The notes beneath the pieces were generated by a model, which was not told where the DNA came from, did not search any database, and worked only from the letters and a program-made list of their open reading frames with translations. A stretch of 64,000 nucleotides of DNA from assembly GCA_934045905.1 (NCBI GenBank), contig OW203770.1:28405259-28469258 (forward strand). The letters are read 5' to 3'. This stretch comes from Leuctra nigra. Its lineage: Eukaryota > Arthropoda > Insecta > Plecoptera > Leuctridae. Below, one piece after another: positions 46,460-61,547 of this stretch (positions are counted from its first letter, which is position 1; each line of letters starts with the position of its first letter). The position numbers and the translations under genes were made by a program.

Positions 46460-47967
46460 GGGTGGGGCTTGCTATCAGGACAGTGGGGTGGGGCATGCTA
46501 TCAGGACAGTAGGGTGGGGCATGCTATCAGGACAGTGGGGTGGGGCATGCTATCAGGACAGTGGGGTGGGGCATGTTATCAGGACAGTGGGGTGGGGCAT
46601 GCTATCAGGACAGTGGGGTGGGGCATGCTATCAGGACAGTGGGGTGGGGCATGCTATCAGGACAGTGGGGTGGGGCATGCTATCAGGACAGTGGGGTGGG
46701 GCATGCTATCAGGACAGTGGGGTGGGGCATGCTATCAGGACAGTGGGGTGGGGTATGCTATCAGGACAGTGGGGTGGGGCATGCTATCAGGACAGTGGGG
46801 TGGGGCATGCTATCAGGACAGTGGGGTGGGGCATGCTATCAGGACAGTGGGGTGGGGCATGCTATCAGGACAGTGGGGTGGGGCATGCTATCAGGACAGT
46901 GGGGTGGGGCATGCTATCAGGACAGTGGGGTGGGGCATGCTATCAGGACACTGGGGTGGGGCATGCTATCAGGACAGTGGGGTGGGGCATGCTATCAGGA
47001 CAGTGGGGTGGGGCATGCTATCAGGACAGTGGGGTGGGGCATGCTATCAGGACAGTGGGGTGGGGCATGCTATCAGGACAGTGGGGTGGGGCATGCTATC
47101 AGGACAGTAGGGTGGGGCATGCTATCAGGACAGTGGGGTGGGGCATGCTATCAGGACAGTGGGGTGGGGCATGCTATCAGAATAGTAGGGTGGGGCATGC
47201 TATCAGGACAGTGGGGTGGGGCATGCTATCAGGACAGTGGGGTGGGGCATGCTATCAGGACAGTGGGGTGGGGCATGCTATCAGGACAGTAGGGTGGGGC
47301 ATGCTATCAGGACAGTGGGGTGGGGAATGCTATCAGGACAGTGGGGTGGGGCATGCTATCAGGACAGTGGGGTGGGGCATGCTATCAGGACAGTGGGGTG
47401 GGGCATGCTATCAGGACAGTGGGGTGGGGCATGCTATCAGGACAGTGGGGTGGGGCATGCTATCAGGACAGTGAGGTGGGGCATGCTATCAGGACAGTGG
47501 GGTAAGGCATGCTATCAGGACAGTGGGGTGGGGCATGCTATCAGGACAGTGGGGTGGGGCATGCTATCAGGACAGTGGGGTGGGGCATGCTATCAGAACA
47601 GTGAGGTGGGGCATGCTATCAGGACAGTGGGGTGGGGCATGCTATCAGGACAGTGGGGTGGGGCATGCTATCAGGACAGTGGGGTGGGGCATGCTATCAG
47701 GACAGTGGGGTGGGGCATGCTATCAGGACAGTGGGGTGGGGCATGCTATCAGGACACTGGGGTGGGGCATGCTATCAGGACAGTGGGGTGGGGCATGCTA
47801 TCAGGACAGTGGGGTGGGGCATGCTATGAGGACAGTGGGGTGGGGCATGCTATCAGGACAGTGGGGTGGGGCATGCTATCAGGACAGTGGGGTGGGGCAT
47901 GCTATCAGGACAGTGGGGTGGGGTATGCTATCAGGACAGTGGGGTGGGGCTTGCTATCAGGACAGTG
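46460..47967 (+). repeat. 26-bp minisatellite, about 58 units, G-quadruplex prone
   Basis: The unit is GGGGTGGGGCATGCTATCAG plus GACAGT, with very low divergence. Total length is close to 58 x 26. Both outermost units carry CTTGCTATC in place of CATGCTATC. Because 26 is not divisible by 3 and the unit has no forward stop, all three plus-strand frames stay open and encode the same 26-residue cycle containing GMLSGQWGGACYQDSG. There is no start context, splice signal or homology, so I treat it as non-coding. The paired GGGG tracts in each unit make the plus strand a G4 candidate. Confidence 0.9.
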
Positions 47968-48957
47968 TTTTGTTTTCGTTTCTATGTTATTCCAATAATG
48001 TTCGTTGTAGTTTTTGCATGTTTAAATTTTACATAGTGTATCTATGCATAATTGTGGACTTTTTGTTGCGCCCTACAATGGTGACCTCCAGCTTCAATAA
48101 ATAAATAAATACATACATATGGACTAGTATATTATCCTTATGATCTTAAAATGCATAATTGCGTGCCAAACTATAACGTTTCATACTTCATTAACGCCAT
48201 TATTCATAATATTTTGAAGTTTTGAACATGTCCTTGAATTCTAGTTCTCTGATTGGCTGCTTCAATAAAATCTTTTACATAAATAGGGCATGCTTAATTT
48301 CATAAATGATTCAGTGTGACACAACCCATTGACAAACAGTTATAATTCAAACTGTCTTGATTACATGGTAACACTTCTTTGATGAAAATGTTTTATTTTA
48401 TAAAAAAAAAAATTTAGGAAATTTAAGATCATGTAAATGAAGCTTTAGCATCTCAGTCAAAATCGCCAATTTTAACTTGTTAAAAAATAGTAAATTTTCA
48501 TTAGAAAATTAATCAGTAAAATTTAATCAGATTACTTATATTGTTGAATGAAGAGAGAATTGTCAGAATTACTCAAGACAAGAGGCCCGAGGCGCATGTA
48601 AGCAAACATAACTAACAGTTAAATGCACATCCGTCTTGAGATGGTGGAACAGACCAAGTGGGGAATGGTAGTTTCGTGTTTAGTTGTTTCGTGGAAGAGC
48701 CTGTCATTGTAACAGCCACTGAATTCTATAGGAAGAAGTGAAACTATAGTTTGTTTTAATTGTTTTTCATTGTTGAGATTTTCATTTTCATTTTTGCGAA
48801 AGTAAAATGGGATGGATGGAAATTGTAATGAAGTTATTGTGATATTTGAAATTTAAAATAAAATATGTTGTCAAACTAAGAACAATTTATGTTCATTATG
48901 AAACAAGAAAGAAGGTGTAATGTGGAGTACTGTTTCAGTCTGATTTAGCAAGGGTAG
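47968..48957. other. Gene-free stretch with a LINE-like 3' tail
   Basis: At 48060-48115, TTGTTGCGCCCTACAATGGT runs into an (AATA)n tail, as at the 3' end of a 5'-truncated non-LTR element on the plus strand; not assigned to a family. The rest is AT-rich with nothing recognised. Confidence 0.35.
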
Positions 48958-49080
48958 TGTTGTATAGTGGGACCTTGATCAGAGCCGGGAAGAGTGTTTA
49001 TGAACTGTCTCTGTCTTGTTCTGTGCTCGGTTGCTTTTGACATGGAATGATGTAAGTGGTTTTGAATAAAGGATACAATA
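48958..49080 (+). repeat. 5' LTR of the gypsy element
   Basis: 123 bp starting TGTTGTATAGTGGGACC and ending GGATACAATA. It is flanked on the left by GGTAG (48953-48957), the 5-bp target duplication repeated at 52965-52969. Four substitutions separate it from the 3' LTR over the shared length. Very short LTRs are typical of the Mag group. Confidence 0.9.
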
Positions 49081-49081
49081 T

Positions 49082-49092
49082 TGGCGACGAGG
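49082..49092 (+). other. Primer binding site
   Basis: TGGCGACGAGG one base after the 5' LTR. It complements CCTCGTCG-CCA, the 3' end of serine tRNA (GCU type), a primer known for Mag-like elements; tRNA identity is from general knowledge. Confidence 0.65.
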
Positions 49093-49106
49093 ATTAAGAA
49101 GAAATA

Positions 49107-52100
49107 ATGTCTATTGGGAAGATCGGCGTATATCAGGTTGGTGCGTCGTGGGAAGATTACGCGAGTCAAGTCTTTTTCTATTTTTTAGCTAATGATATAA
49201 AAACTGAGCTAAAGAAGAAACATGTATTTCTCTCTGTGTGTGGGACTGAGTTGTTCGCCACAGCAAGGAAGGAACTGAAACCAAAGAAGATCGAGGATGC
49301 GTCTTTCGTAGAGATCATCGAGGCATTGACTGCGTTGTACGTGGTAAAGCCAAATGAGATTGTGGCCAGTTTCCAGTTTCATACCCGAAGACAAGGAGAG
49401 GGCGAGCCGTTTGGGGTGTTTTTAGATGATCTAAAAAAATTAGGAGAAGGATGCAACTTCCTGGAGGTAGAAAGAATGATGCGAGATCGAATAGTTTGTG
49501 GAATAGAAGACTCCAGGTTACAGGAAAAGTTGTTGGCTTGCACAGATTTGACTTTTGAGCAAGCTGTGCGTGAGTGTAAGGCAAGCGAGTTGATCAAGAG
49601 TCAAATTAAAACTATGTCATCAAGTTCATCTCATGCAGAGTTACATGTTGTTGCAACTGGTTCAAGAAGCACACGGTTTTGTTACAAGTGTGGTGAGAGT
49701 AACCACACTGCGAAGGAATGTACAAGACATTTGGAACAAATAGTTTGTCACTTATGCAAGAAAACGGGCCATTTGCGAAAGGCATGTCTGATGGGAAGAA
49801 AAGGAAAACCGTCGGCTGGAGGACCAGGATCAGGCGTCAACATGGTGCAACAGGAAGATGACTGGGGGAAGCTGGAAGATATGGTAGCTGCATTGAATAT
49901 GTTACATCACGTAAATGGAACCATCGAGGGAAAAATGGAGGCTGTGATCGTTTCCGTCACATTGGATGGCAGAAAACATGACATGGAAGTGGACTCTGGA
50001 GCAAGTAAGAGTATCATTAGTGAGGCTAATTTTTTGAGGCTATGGCCTAAAGGTACTAAACTTACACCTTCGAATGTCATTCTAAGGACGTGGACAAAGG
50101 AAACAGTGGGGGTGCTAGGATCCATTGAGACGGCTGTAGGTTTGAAAGGAAAAAGGGCAATGTTGACACTACTGGTGGCCCCAGGGGAAAGATCTAGTTT
50201 GTTAGGTCGCGATTGGTTTCCGTTTTTGGGAATAGCTATTACCGGGGTGAACCAGCTTGATAACTCAGCTACATTCTTCAGGAAACCTGAATTTGAAGAA
50301 GTTTTCAAGGATGGTCTGGGAACCTATACAGGGCCGGAGGTAACTATTCAGTTGGATCCGGGTTTTGATCCAATTTTTATGAAGAGCCGAAAGGTACCAT
50401 TTCCCATGAAGGAAAAGGTAGACAAGGAAATAGATCGGCAGGTTCAATTGGGTATTCTGGAACCGGTTACCTATTCGAGATGGGCATCACCAGTGGTACC
50501 TGTTCTAAAGCCAGATGGGACCATTCGACTCTGTGGTGATTACAAAGGTACGCTAAATAGAGCAATCCTGACTGATACGTATCCGCTACCAACGGCGAAT
50601 GAATCATTTGTTGCGTTATCTGGAGCCAAGATTTTCACAAAACTGGATTTGGAGCGAGCCTATACTCAAATGAAAGTTGATGAGGTAGCAGCGGACTTGT
50701 TGACGGTGAACACCACAAAGGGACTCTTCAGAGTGAAAAGAATGGCATTTGGCATTAAATCGGCTCCTGGAATATTCCAACGTATGATGGAGGCCATGTT
50801 GGCTGGAATTCCAGGCATTGCGGTGCTGTTAGATGATATTTTGATCAGCGGAAAAAATGAAGAGGAGCATCAAGAACGAGTACTTGAAGTTTTGAAGAGG
50901 TTGGCTTCAGCAGGTCTTCGATTGAAGAAAGGGAAATGTGTTTTTGGAGCGGAAGAAGTGGTATTTTTAGGATACAAGGTAAACGCTGATGGCATTCATC
51001 CAACCACTGAAAAACTTAGAGCAATTAAAGATGCTCCAGCGCCGTCAAATAAAACGGAGTTACAGGCGTTTTTGGAATTGTTAGGATTCTACGAACGGTT
51101 TTTGAAAGGCAAGGCATCATTATTGGAGCCATTACACAGATTACTGGATAAAAATGCTACATGGGTTTGGACAAAATCACATGAGGAGGCTTTTGATAAT
51201 GTGAAAAGTCTACTGCAATCAGACGATCTTCTGACGCATTATGATCTGGAAAAGCCGCTACTTCTGTCATGTGACGCGTCACCATACGGGGTGGGAGCTG
51301 TGTTGGCTCATGTTATGGCTGATGGAAGTGAAAGGCCGATTGCTTATGGCTCTAGGACGTTACACAAACATGAGAGAAACTATGCTCAAATCGATAAAGA
51401 GGCTTTATCTATTATGTTTGGTTTAACAAAGTTTCATCAATTCGTGTTTGGAAGAAGAGTTAAAATCATCACGGATCACAAACCATTATTAGGTTTGTTA
51501 CACCCAGAGAATAGAATGCCCGAGGTCATGTCCCCTCGCATGTTTCGCTGGAGTTTGCTGTTAGGAACGTATGATTATGAACTGGAGTTCAGACCAGGGA
51601 AACAGCACGGAAATGCTGATGGGCTTAGTCGTTTACCTCTAACGGTTAAGGATGTTGGAGTGAAGGATGTGGAACCAACCGAAGTGTTTTTCTTACAATC
51701 ATCATTGGATGCACCCATCAGTGCAACTGAGATTGCACAAGAAACAAGAGGGGAGGAAGATTTGAAACGGGTGTTGCACTATACACTGCAAGGTTGGCCG
51801 GAGAAAGTACATCCAGGTCTAGATGGGTATTTCAAGAAAAGAAATGAAATGACAGTCATTCAAGATTGTTTGCTTTGGGGTAATAGGGTAATTATTCCAA
51901 AGTCGTTACGACAACAAGTGTTGCAGATGTTGCATTCAATACATCAAGGGATGACGCAAATGAAGGCTGTAGCCAGGGGCTACGTTTGGTGGCCAGGAAT
52001 TGATGCAGAGTTGGAGAGTATGGTGAACAGTTGCCAAACATGCCAGAAGAATAGGAATAATCCACCTAAGGCACCGGATCATCCGTGGTTTCCCGCCAAC

Positions 52101-52790
52101 GCACCCTGGTCCAGAGTTCATTTGGATTTCGCAGGTCCGTTTGAAGGTAAGACCTTTTTGCTGGCCGTAGATGCATTTTCCAAATGGCCGGAAGTGAAAA
52201 TAATGTCATCTACTACTTCCACGGCTGTCATTAAGGCTTTGCGAGAGATGTTTGCAACTCACGGTTTGCCAGATACCATTATGTCAGATAATGGGTCAGC
52301 ATTTACTTCGTGGGAGTTCAAAGAGTTTCTGAGAACGAATGGAATAAAGCAGAAACTTGCCCCAGTCTACCATCCGGCATCGAATGGTCAGGTGGAAAGA
52401 ATGGTGGGAACAGTAAAACAGAGTTTACGGAAGATGGAAGAGAAAGATTGGTACATAAAGATTCCAAGACTTTTGTTGTCCCTGAGAAGTACTCCGTCAG
52501 CAGCAACAGGTTTAACTCCAGCAATGTTACTTATGAATAGGGAGCTGGAAACTGTCATTGGACGGATAATTCCAAAACCAGAAGTTAAAGATGACCGTGG
52601 TATCGATACCAAAGCAAGGAAATTTTCAGTTGGGGATCGGATCTCTTTCCGAGGATACCTTAAACAATCAAAATGGAGGTATGGGAAGATATTGGAGCGA
52701 AGAGGCACACGAATGTACGTCATCAAAGATGAAGAACAAGGGCAACTAAAACATCGACACGTTGATCAGATGCTGCTACAAAAGAAGTAA
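49107..52790 (+). CDS. Gag-Pol polyprotein, Mag-like Ty3/gypsy retrotransposon
   Basis: A single uninterrupted 1227-codon frame starting 26 bp after the LTR. Order: Gag-like region (1-185); two CCHC knuckles (about 192-205 and 214-227); aspartic protease with DSGAS (about 296); reverse transcriptase with catalytic LLDDIL (about 574-579); RNase H with CDAS (about 721) and DKEALS; integrase HHCC with H..H (about 942) and CQTC (about 974). The integrase core is D (about 1006), D (about 1061) and E (about 1097) with D-35-E spacing; then a short C-terminal domain. The first RT active-site residue is Leu rather than the usual Tyr or Phe. Gag and Pol are fused in one frame with no frameshift; there is no env. 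All key residues are present, so it could be autonomous. It replicates by reverse transcription in virus-like particles. Confidence 0.9.
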   Translation: MSIGKIGVYQVGASWEDYASQVFFYFLANDIKTELKKKHVFLSVCGTELFATARKELKPKKIEDASFVEIIEALTALYVVKPNEIVASFQFHTRRQGEGEPFGVFLDDLKKLGEGCNFLEVERMMRDRIVCGIEDSRLQEKLLACTDLTFEQAVRECKASELIKSQIKTMSSSSSHAELHVVATGSRSTRFCYKCGESNHTAKECTRHLEQIVCHLCKKTGHLRKACLMGRKGKPSAGGPGSGVNMVQQEDDWGKLEDMVAALNMLHHVNGTIEGKMEAVIVSVTLDGRKHDMEVDSGASKSIISEANFLRLWPKGTKLTPSNVILRTWTKETVGVLGSIETAVGLKGKRAMLTLLVAPGERSSLLGRDWFPFLGIAITGVNQLDNSATFFRKPEFEEVFKDGLGTYTGPEVTIQLDPGFDPIFMKSRKVPFPMKEKVDKEIDRQVQLGILEPVTYSRWASPVVPVLKPDGTIRLCGDYKGTLNRAILTDTYPLPTANESFVALSGAKIFTKLDLERAYTQMKVDEVAADLLTVNTTKGLFRVKRMAFGIKSAPGIFQRMMEAMLAGIPGIAVLLDDILISGKNEEEHQERVLEVLKRLASAGLRLKKGKCVFGAEEVVFLGYKVNADGIHPTTEKLRAIKDAPAPSNKTELQAFLELLGFYERFLKGKASLLEPLHRLLDKNATWVWTKSHEEAFDNVKSLLQSDDLLTHYDLEKPLLLSCDASPYGVGAVLAHVMADGSERPIAYGSRTLHKHERNYAQIDKEALSIMFGLTKFHQFVFGRRVKIITDHKPLLGLLHPENRMPEVMSPRMFRWSLLLGTYDYELEFRPGKQHGNADGLSRLPLTVKDVGVKDVEPTEVFFLQSSLDAPISATEIAQETRGEEDLKRVLHYTLQGWPEKVHPGLDGYFKKRNEMTVIQDCLLWGNRVIIPKSLRQQVLQMLHSIHQGMTQMKAVARGYVWWPGIDAELESMVNSCQTCQKNRNNPPKAPDHPWFPANAPWSRVHLDFAGPFEGKTFLLAVDAFSKWPEVKIMSSTTSTAVIKALREMFATHGLPDTIMSDNGSAFTSWEFKEFLRTNGIKQKLAPVYHPASNGQVERMVGTVKQSLRKMEEKDWYIKIPRLLLSLRSTPSAATGLTPAMLLMNRELETVIGRIIPKPEVKDDRGIDTKARKFSVGDRISFRGYLKQSKWRYGKILERRGTRMYVIKDEEQGQLKHRHVDQMLLQKK

Positions 52791-52803
52791 AGATCTTAAA
52801 GAT

Positions 52804-52815
52804 TTTGGGGGGAGA
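52804..52815 (+). other. Polypurine tract
   Basis: TTTTGGGGGGAGA-type purine run immediately before the 3' LTR TGTTG; the expected site for plus-strand priming. Confidence 0.7.
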
Positions 52816-52964
52816 TGTTGTATAGTGGGACCTTGATCAGAGCCGGGAAGAGTGTTTATGAACTGTCTTTGTCTTGTTCTGTGCTCGGTTGCTTTTGATA
52901 TGAAATGATGGAAGTGGTTTTGAATAAAGGATACAATTAAAGGATACAATTAAAGGATACAATA
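52816..52964 (+). repeat. 3' LTR of the gypsy element
   Basis: 149 bp; identical to the 5' LTR except for four substitutions and two extra copies of a 13-bp unit (TAAAGGATACAAT) at its end, giving three in tandem. Followed by the target duplication GGTAG (52965-52969). Confidence 0.9.
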
Positions 52965-52979
52965 GGTAGAGAGCGTTAT

Positions 52980-53270
52980 TTTTATTTATTTTTGTCTGGG
53001 GCTTAACGTCGCACTGTTCTGCAGCGAGGTTAATAGCGACGGATGAATGATTATGATGATGATTGGGAGATGATGGCAAAGAGTGGGTAAGGATGGAAGA
53101 GGGGAAGGAGGCGGTCGTGGCCTATTAGTAGGGTACCTTCCCAGCATTTGCCTGTCGACTGAGGGAAAACCACGAAAAAACCCCAGTCAGGAAGGACGGC
53201 CGCGGAAATCAAGCCCAGGCATCCGGAATACAAGTTCAGAGCGTTAACCACTCACCCAACCTGTTCTGTA
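52980..53270 (-). mobile_element. tRNA-derived SINE with 10-bp target duplication
   Basis: AGAGCGTTAT flanks it on both sides (52970-52979 and 53271-53280). On minus it starts with a tRNA-like head having an A box (TGGGTGAGTGG) and degenerate B box (GGGCTTGATTTCC). Next is the conserved body GACTGGGGTTTTTTCGTGG and AGGCAAATGCTGGGAAGG, then CAGTGCGACGTTAAGCCCC and an A-rich tail. The body is of a type widely seen in insect SINEs. It landed directly beside the gypsy 3' target duplication. Confidence 0.8.
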
Positions 53271-53288
53271 AGAGCGTTATCACGGTAC

Positions 53289-54235
53289 TTGTTTTCAACA
53301 TTTCCTGTGTGTTCATTTTTGTTTGGAAGTCAATATCCAGGCCACATGCTCAATAACCGGTCAGAAAATATTACACACACACACACACACCGCCAGCCAT
53401 CCAGAGGCCACGACGCCGAGGTAGCCTGGCGTTTCACGAAAAACAGGCTTGCAGATCCTATCTTCCTCCAACGTAGTGGTCTCATAGCGTCTGACCGCTG
53501 CCCCTGGTGCGCCGTTCTAGGCACAGCATGGCACATGATTATGGATTGCCGTCAATCTGTCCCCCTATGGAATCTTGTTAGGACCCTCCTGGAGACTATC
53601 CTTTCTCTTCCCAGCATCCCCGACAAGCGACTATACACGGGTTTCTGGCCAAACCAGACCACGGACACATCTGCTGTGGACCTTGCCAACGCCTTAATCA
53701 CACTGGCAAAAAGCACTGTCTACCGTCTCCTGGTCGGTCACTACAGGCAAGGAAGACGGCCGGCCTGCTATCGGACTGTCTTCATCGCGCGCATCAAGTC
53801 CCGTCTGCAACGTGAATTCGCTTGGCATCTCTCCAAGGGCTGCGTTCTTCCCGCCTTCGCGAACAAGTGGGCAGTGCAAGATGCCTTGTGTTCCGTAACA
53901 GAAACCACCATCAAGTTCAGTGATGTGATCATTAGTTGATGTTCAAAAAAAAAAAGTGATTAAGTGTAAAAATGTACCAGTGCTGTGATCAAGTCTGATC
54001 TCAATTATGTGATAAATTTTCTAAGTTTTTTACCTTTTTTTCCAAAATTTGTGTGTACTAATATAAATATGTATTTAATTCCAAAAATATGAACAGGTGT
54101 TTTTAAAGATGTGACATAGGACTTGAACTGCAACTAAGTATTGGTGAACTTATATCTTATATAATGCCATGTTTTTGTAAAAGCATTTTGTCTCTTTACT
54201 ATGATATAACATGTATGTATCCTACTGATCAATAA

Positions 54236-54266
<31 letters not shown>
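53289..54266 (+). pseudogene. LINE 3' part: ORF2 C-terminus, UTR and (TAA)n tail
   Basis: An open frame to TGA at 53937-53939 reads DAEVAWRFTKNRLADPIF, then CPWCAVLGTAWHMIMDC, which is C-x2-C-x7-H-x4-C, close to the C-terminal zinc-knuckle of L1/Tx1-type ORF2 proteins. Then comes PLWNLVRTLLETILS and the helical tail. The first part (53289-53410) includes an (AC)n run and probably is not LINE coding. Endonuclease and RT are missing, so it is 5'-truncated. The 3' UTR ends at AATAAAATAATAATAA... (54230-54266), a LINE-type tail. Confidence 0.6.
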
Positions 54267-55367
<1,101 letters not shown>

Positions 55368-57420
55368 CATGTGCAATGGTCATGTACCATGGGTTGTCAT
55401 GTGCCATGGGTTGTCATGTGCAATGGGTTGTCATGTGCCATGGGTTGTCATGTGCCATGGTCATGTGCAATGGTCATGTGCAATTGGTTGTCATGTGCCA
55501 TGGGTTGTCATGTGCAATGGGTTGTCATGTGCCTTGGGTTGTCATGTGCCATGGTCATGTGCAATGGTCATGTGCCATGGGTTGTAATGTGCCATGGGTT
55601 GTCATATGCCATGGTTATGTGCAATGGTCTTGGGCCTTAGGTTGTCATGTGACATGGGTTGTCATGTGCAATGGTCATGTGCCATGGGTTGTCATGTGCA
55701 ATAGTCATGTGCCATGGGTTGTCATGTGCCATGGCTTGTCATGTCCATGGGATGTCATGTGCAATGATCATGTGCCATGGGTTGTCATATGCAATGGTCA
55801 TGTGCCATGGGTTGTCATGTGCAATGGTCATGTGATATGGGTTGTCATGTGCCATGGGTTGTCATATGCCATGGTCATGTGCAATGGTCATGTGCCATGG
55901 GTTGTCATGTGATATGGGTTGTCATGTGCAATGGTCATGTGATATGGGTTGTCATGTGCCATGGTCATGTGCCCTGGGTTGTCATATGCCATGGTCATGT
56001 GCAATGGTCATGGGCCTAGGGTTGTCATGTGCCATGAGTTGTCATATGCAATGGGTTGTCATATGCCATGGTTATGTTCAATGGTCTTGAGCCTTGGGTT
56101 GTCATGTGACATGGGTTGTCATGTGCAATGGTCATGTGCCATGGGTTGTCATGTGCCATGGGTTGTAATGTGCAATTGTCATGTGCCATGGGTTGTCATA
56201 TGCCATGGTCATGTGCCATGGGTTGTCATGTGCAATGGGTTGTCATATGCCATGGTCATGTGCAATGGTCATGGGCCTTGGGTTGTCATGTGCCATGAGT
56301 TGTCATGTGCAATGGGTTGTCATGTGCCATGGTCATGTGATATGGGTTGTCATATGCCATGGACATGTGCCATGGGTTGTCATGTGCCATGGGTTGTCAT
56401 GTGCAATGGTTATGTGCCATGGGTTGTCATGTGCCATGGGTTGTCATGTGCAATGGTTATGTGCCATGGGTTGTCATATGCCATGGTCATGTGCCATGGG
56501 TTGTCATGTGCCATGGGTTGACATGTGCCATGGGTTGTCATGTGCCATGGGTTGTCATGTGCAATGGTTATGTGCCATAGGTTGTCATATGCCATGGACA
56601 TGTGCCATGGGTTGTCATGTGCCATGGGTTGTCATGTGCAATGGGTTGTCATGTGCAATGGTCATGTGATATGGGTTGTTATGTGCAATGGTCATGTGCC
56701 ATGGGTTGTCATGTGCCATGGGTTGTCATGTGCAATGGTTATGTGCCATGGGTTGTCATGTGCCATGGGTTGTCATGTGCCATGGGTTGTCATGTGCAAT
56801 GGTTATGTGCCATGGGTTGTCATATACCATGGTCATGTGCCATGGGTTGTCATGTGCCATGGGTTGTCATGTGCAATGGTTATGTGCCATGGGTTGTCAT
56901 ATGCCATGGACATGTGCCATGGGTTGTCATATGATATGGCATGTGCCATGGGTTGTCATGTGCCATGGGTTGTCATGTGCCATGGGTTGTCATGTGCCAT
57001 GGGTTGTCATGTGCAATGGTTATGTGCAATTATTATTATTATTAAGTCTATATTCTCAACAGAGCCAGGCTCCACTAGTGAGAATGTAATATAGAGAAGG
57101 GAGGAGAGGAAACCCGGTACCGGCATGTAGCCTACTCCTGACGAAAGATACCAATGATGCCATGGGTTGTCATGTGCAATGGTTATGTGCAATGGTCATG
57201 TGCCATGGGTTGTCATGTGCCATGGTCATGTGCAATGGTCATGTGCAATGGGTTGTCATGTGCAATGGTCATGTGCAATGGTCATGTGCAATGGGTTGTC
57301 ATGTGCCATGGGTTGTCATGTGGCATGGTCATGTGCAATGGTCATGTGCAATGGTCATGTGCCATGGGTTGTCATGTGCAATGGTTATGTGCAATGGTCA
57401 TGGCCATGGGTTGTCATGTG
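55368..57420 (+). repeat. Mixed 13/17-bp minisatellite
   Basis: Two unit types are shuffled along 2 kb: a 17-mer CATGTGCCATGGGTTGT and a 13-mer CATGTGCAATGGT (with CAATGGTTAT, ATATGCCATGG variants). Neither has a stop in the frames used, so long Met/Cys/His/Trp-rich frames appear in several registers. These are repeat artefacts. The array is interrupted at 57030-57158. Confidence 0.9.
57030..57158 (-). mobile_element. Insertion in the minisatellite, probable truncated retroelement
   Basis: 129 bp unlike the array, beginning on plus with (TTA)5, i.e. a (TAA)n tail on the minus strand, followed by AAGTCTATATTCTCAACAGA and GC-richer sequence. A tail plus abrupt 5' end suggests a 5'-truncated LINE or SINE; family unknown. 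Confidence 0.4.
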
Positions 57421-57780
57421 CCTATTTTAACCTCCTCCTTAACATTTTGATTTTGTGGGTTACGACCTTTTGTGTATTAACCATCGATATAGAGTTATAT
57501 TACAATACACGTACAACAATTATAGCGATAAGTTAAAAATGATTAAGAATGTTTGGTGGGTAATTAGACTTTGGGATAGTTGAGTAACGGTGTTCTTCTC
57601 TTCAATAAAAATAACTGTGATTTTTTGTGTATTTTATATTATATTTATATTGTTTTTGTGTTTCTATTATTTGTATAATTTAGGTTGTTATTTTGTGTGT
57701 AAAATTAACTGATCGAATAAAAAACTAACGAAAAAAAACTTTAATTGACTGAGAGTCTGGGAGCCGTTGCAGTTACTTTC

Positions 57781-57917
57781 TTTCGGTTCATCGGTTGACG
57801 CTCCATTGTTAATTTGTGGTTTTGGCCCTTAAAACTCCGCCGAAACGTAGTGGCAAACGGCCCTTTTTAGGGCCAAAACCACAAACTAACAATGGAGTGT
57901 CAACCGAAAAACCGAAA
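57781..57917. mobile_element. MITE-like hairpin
   Basis: Arms of about 47 bp: TTTCGGTTCATCGGTTGACG and CATTGTTAATTTGTGGTTTT on the left mirror AAAACCACAAACTAACAATG and GTCAACCGAAAAACCGAAA on the right. The loop is about 40 bp and itself carries GGCCC/GGGCC. A (CT)n tract follows directly. Confidence 0.65.
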
Positions 57918-57931
57918 CAAAGTAAACAAAA

Positions 57932-61547
<3,616 letters not shown>

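Noticed and set aside
46460..47967. CRISPR-like array
   Set aside because: Units are contiguous without unique spacers and the genome is eukaryotic.
46460..47998. Long open frames of up to 328 codons (GMLSGQWGGACYQDSG cycle)
   Set aside because: Produced by a stop-free 26-bp tandem unit; the same peptide arises in every plus frame, with no splice or start context.
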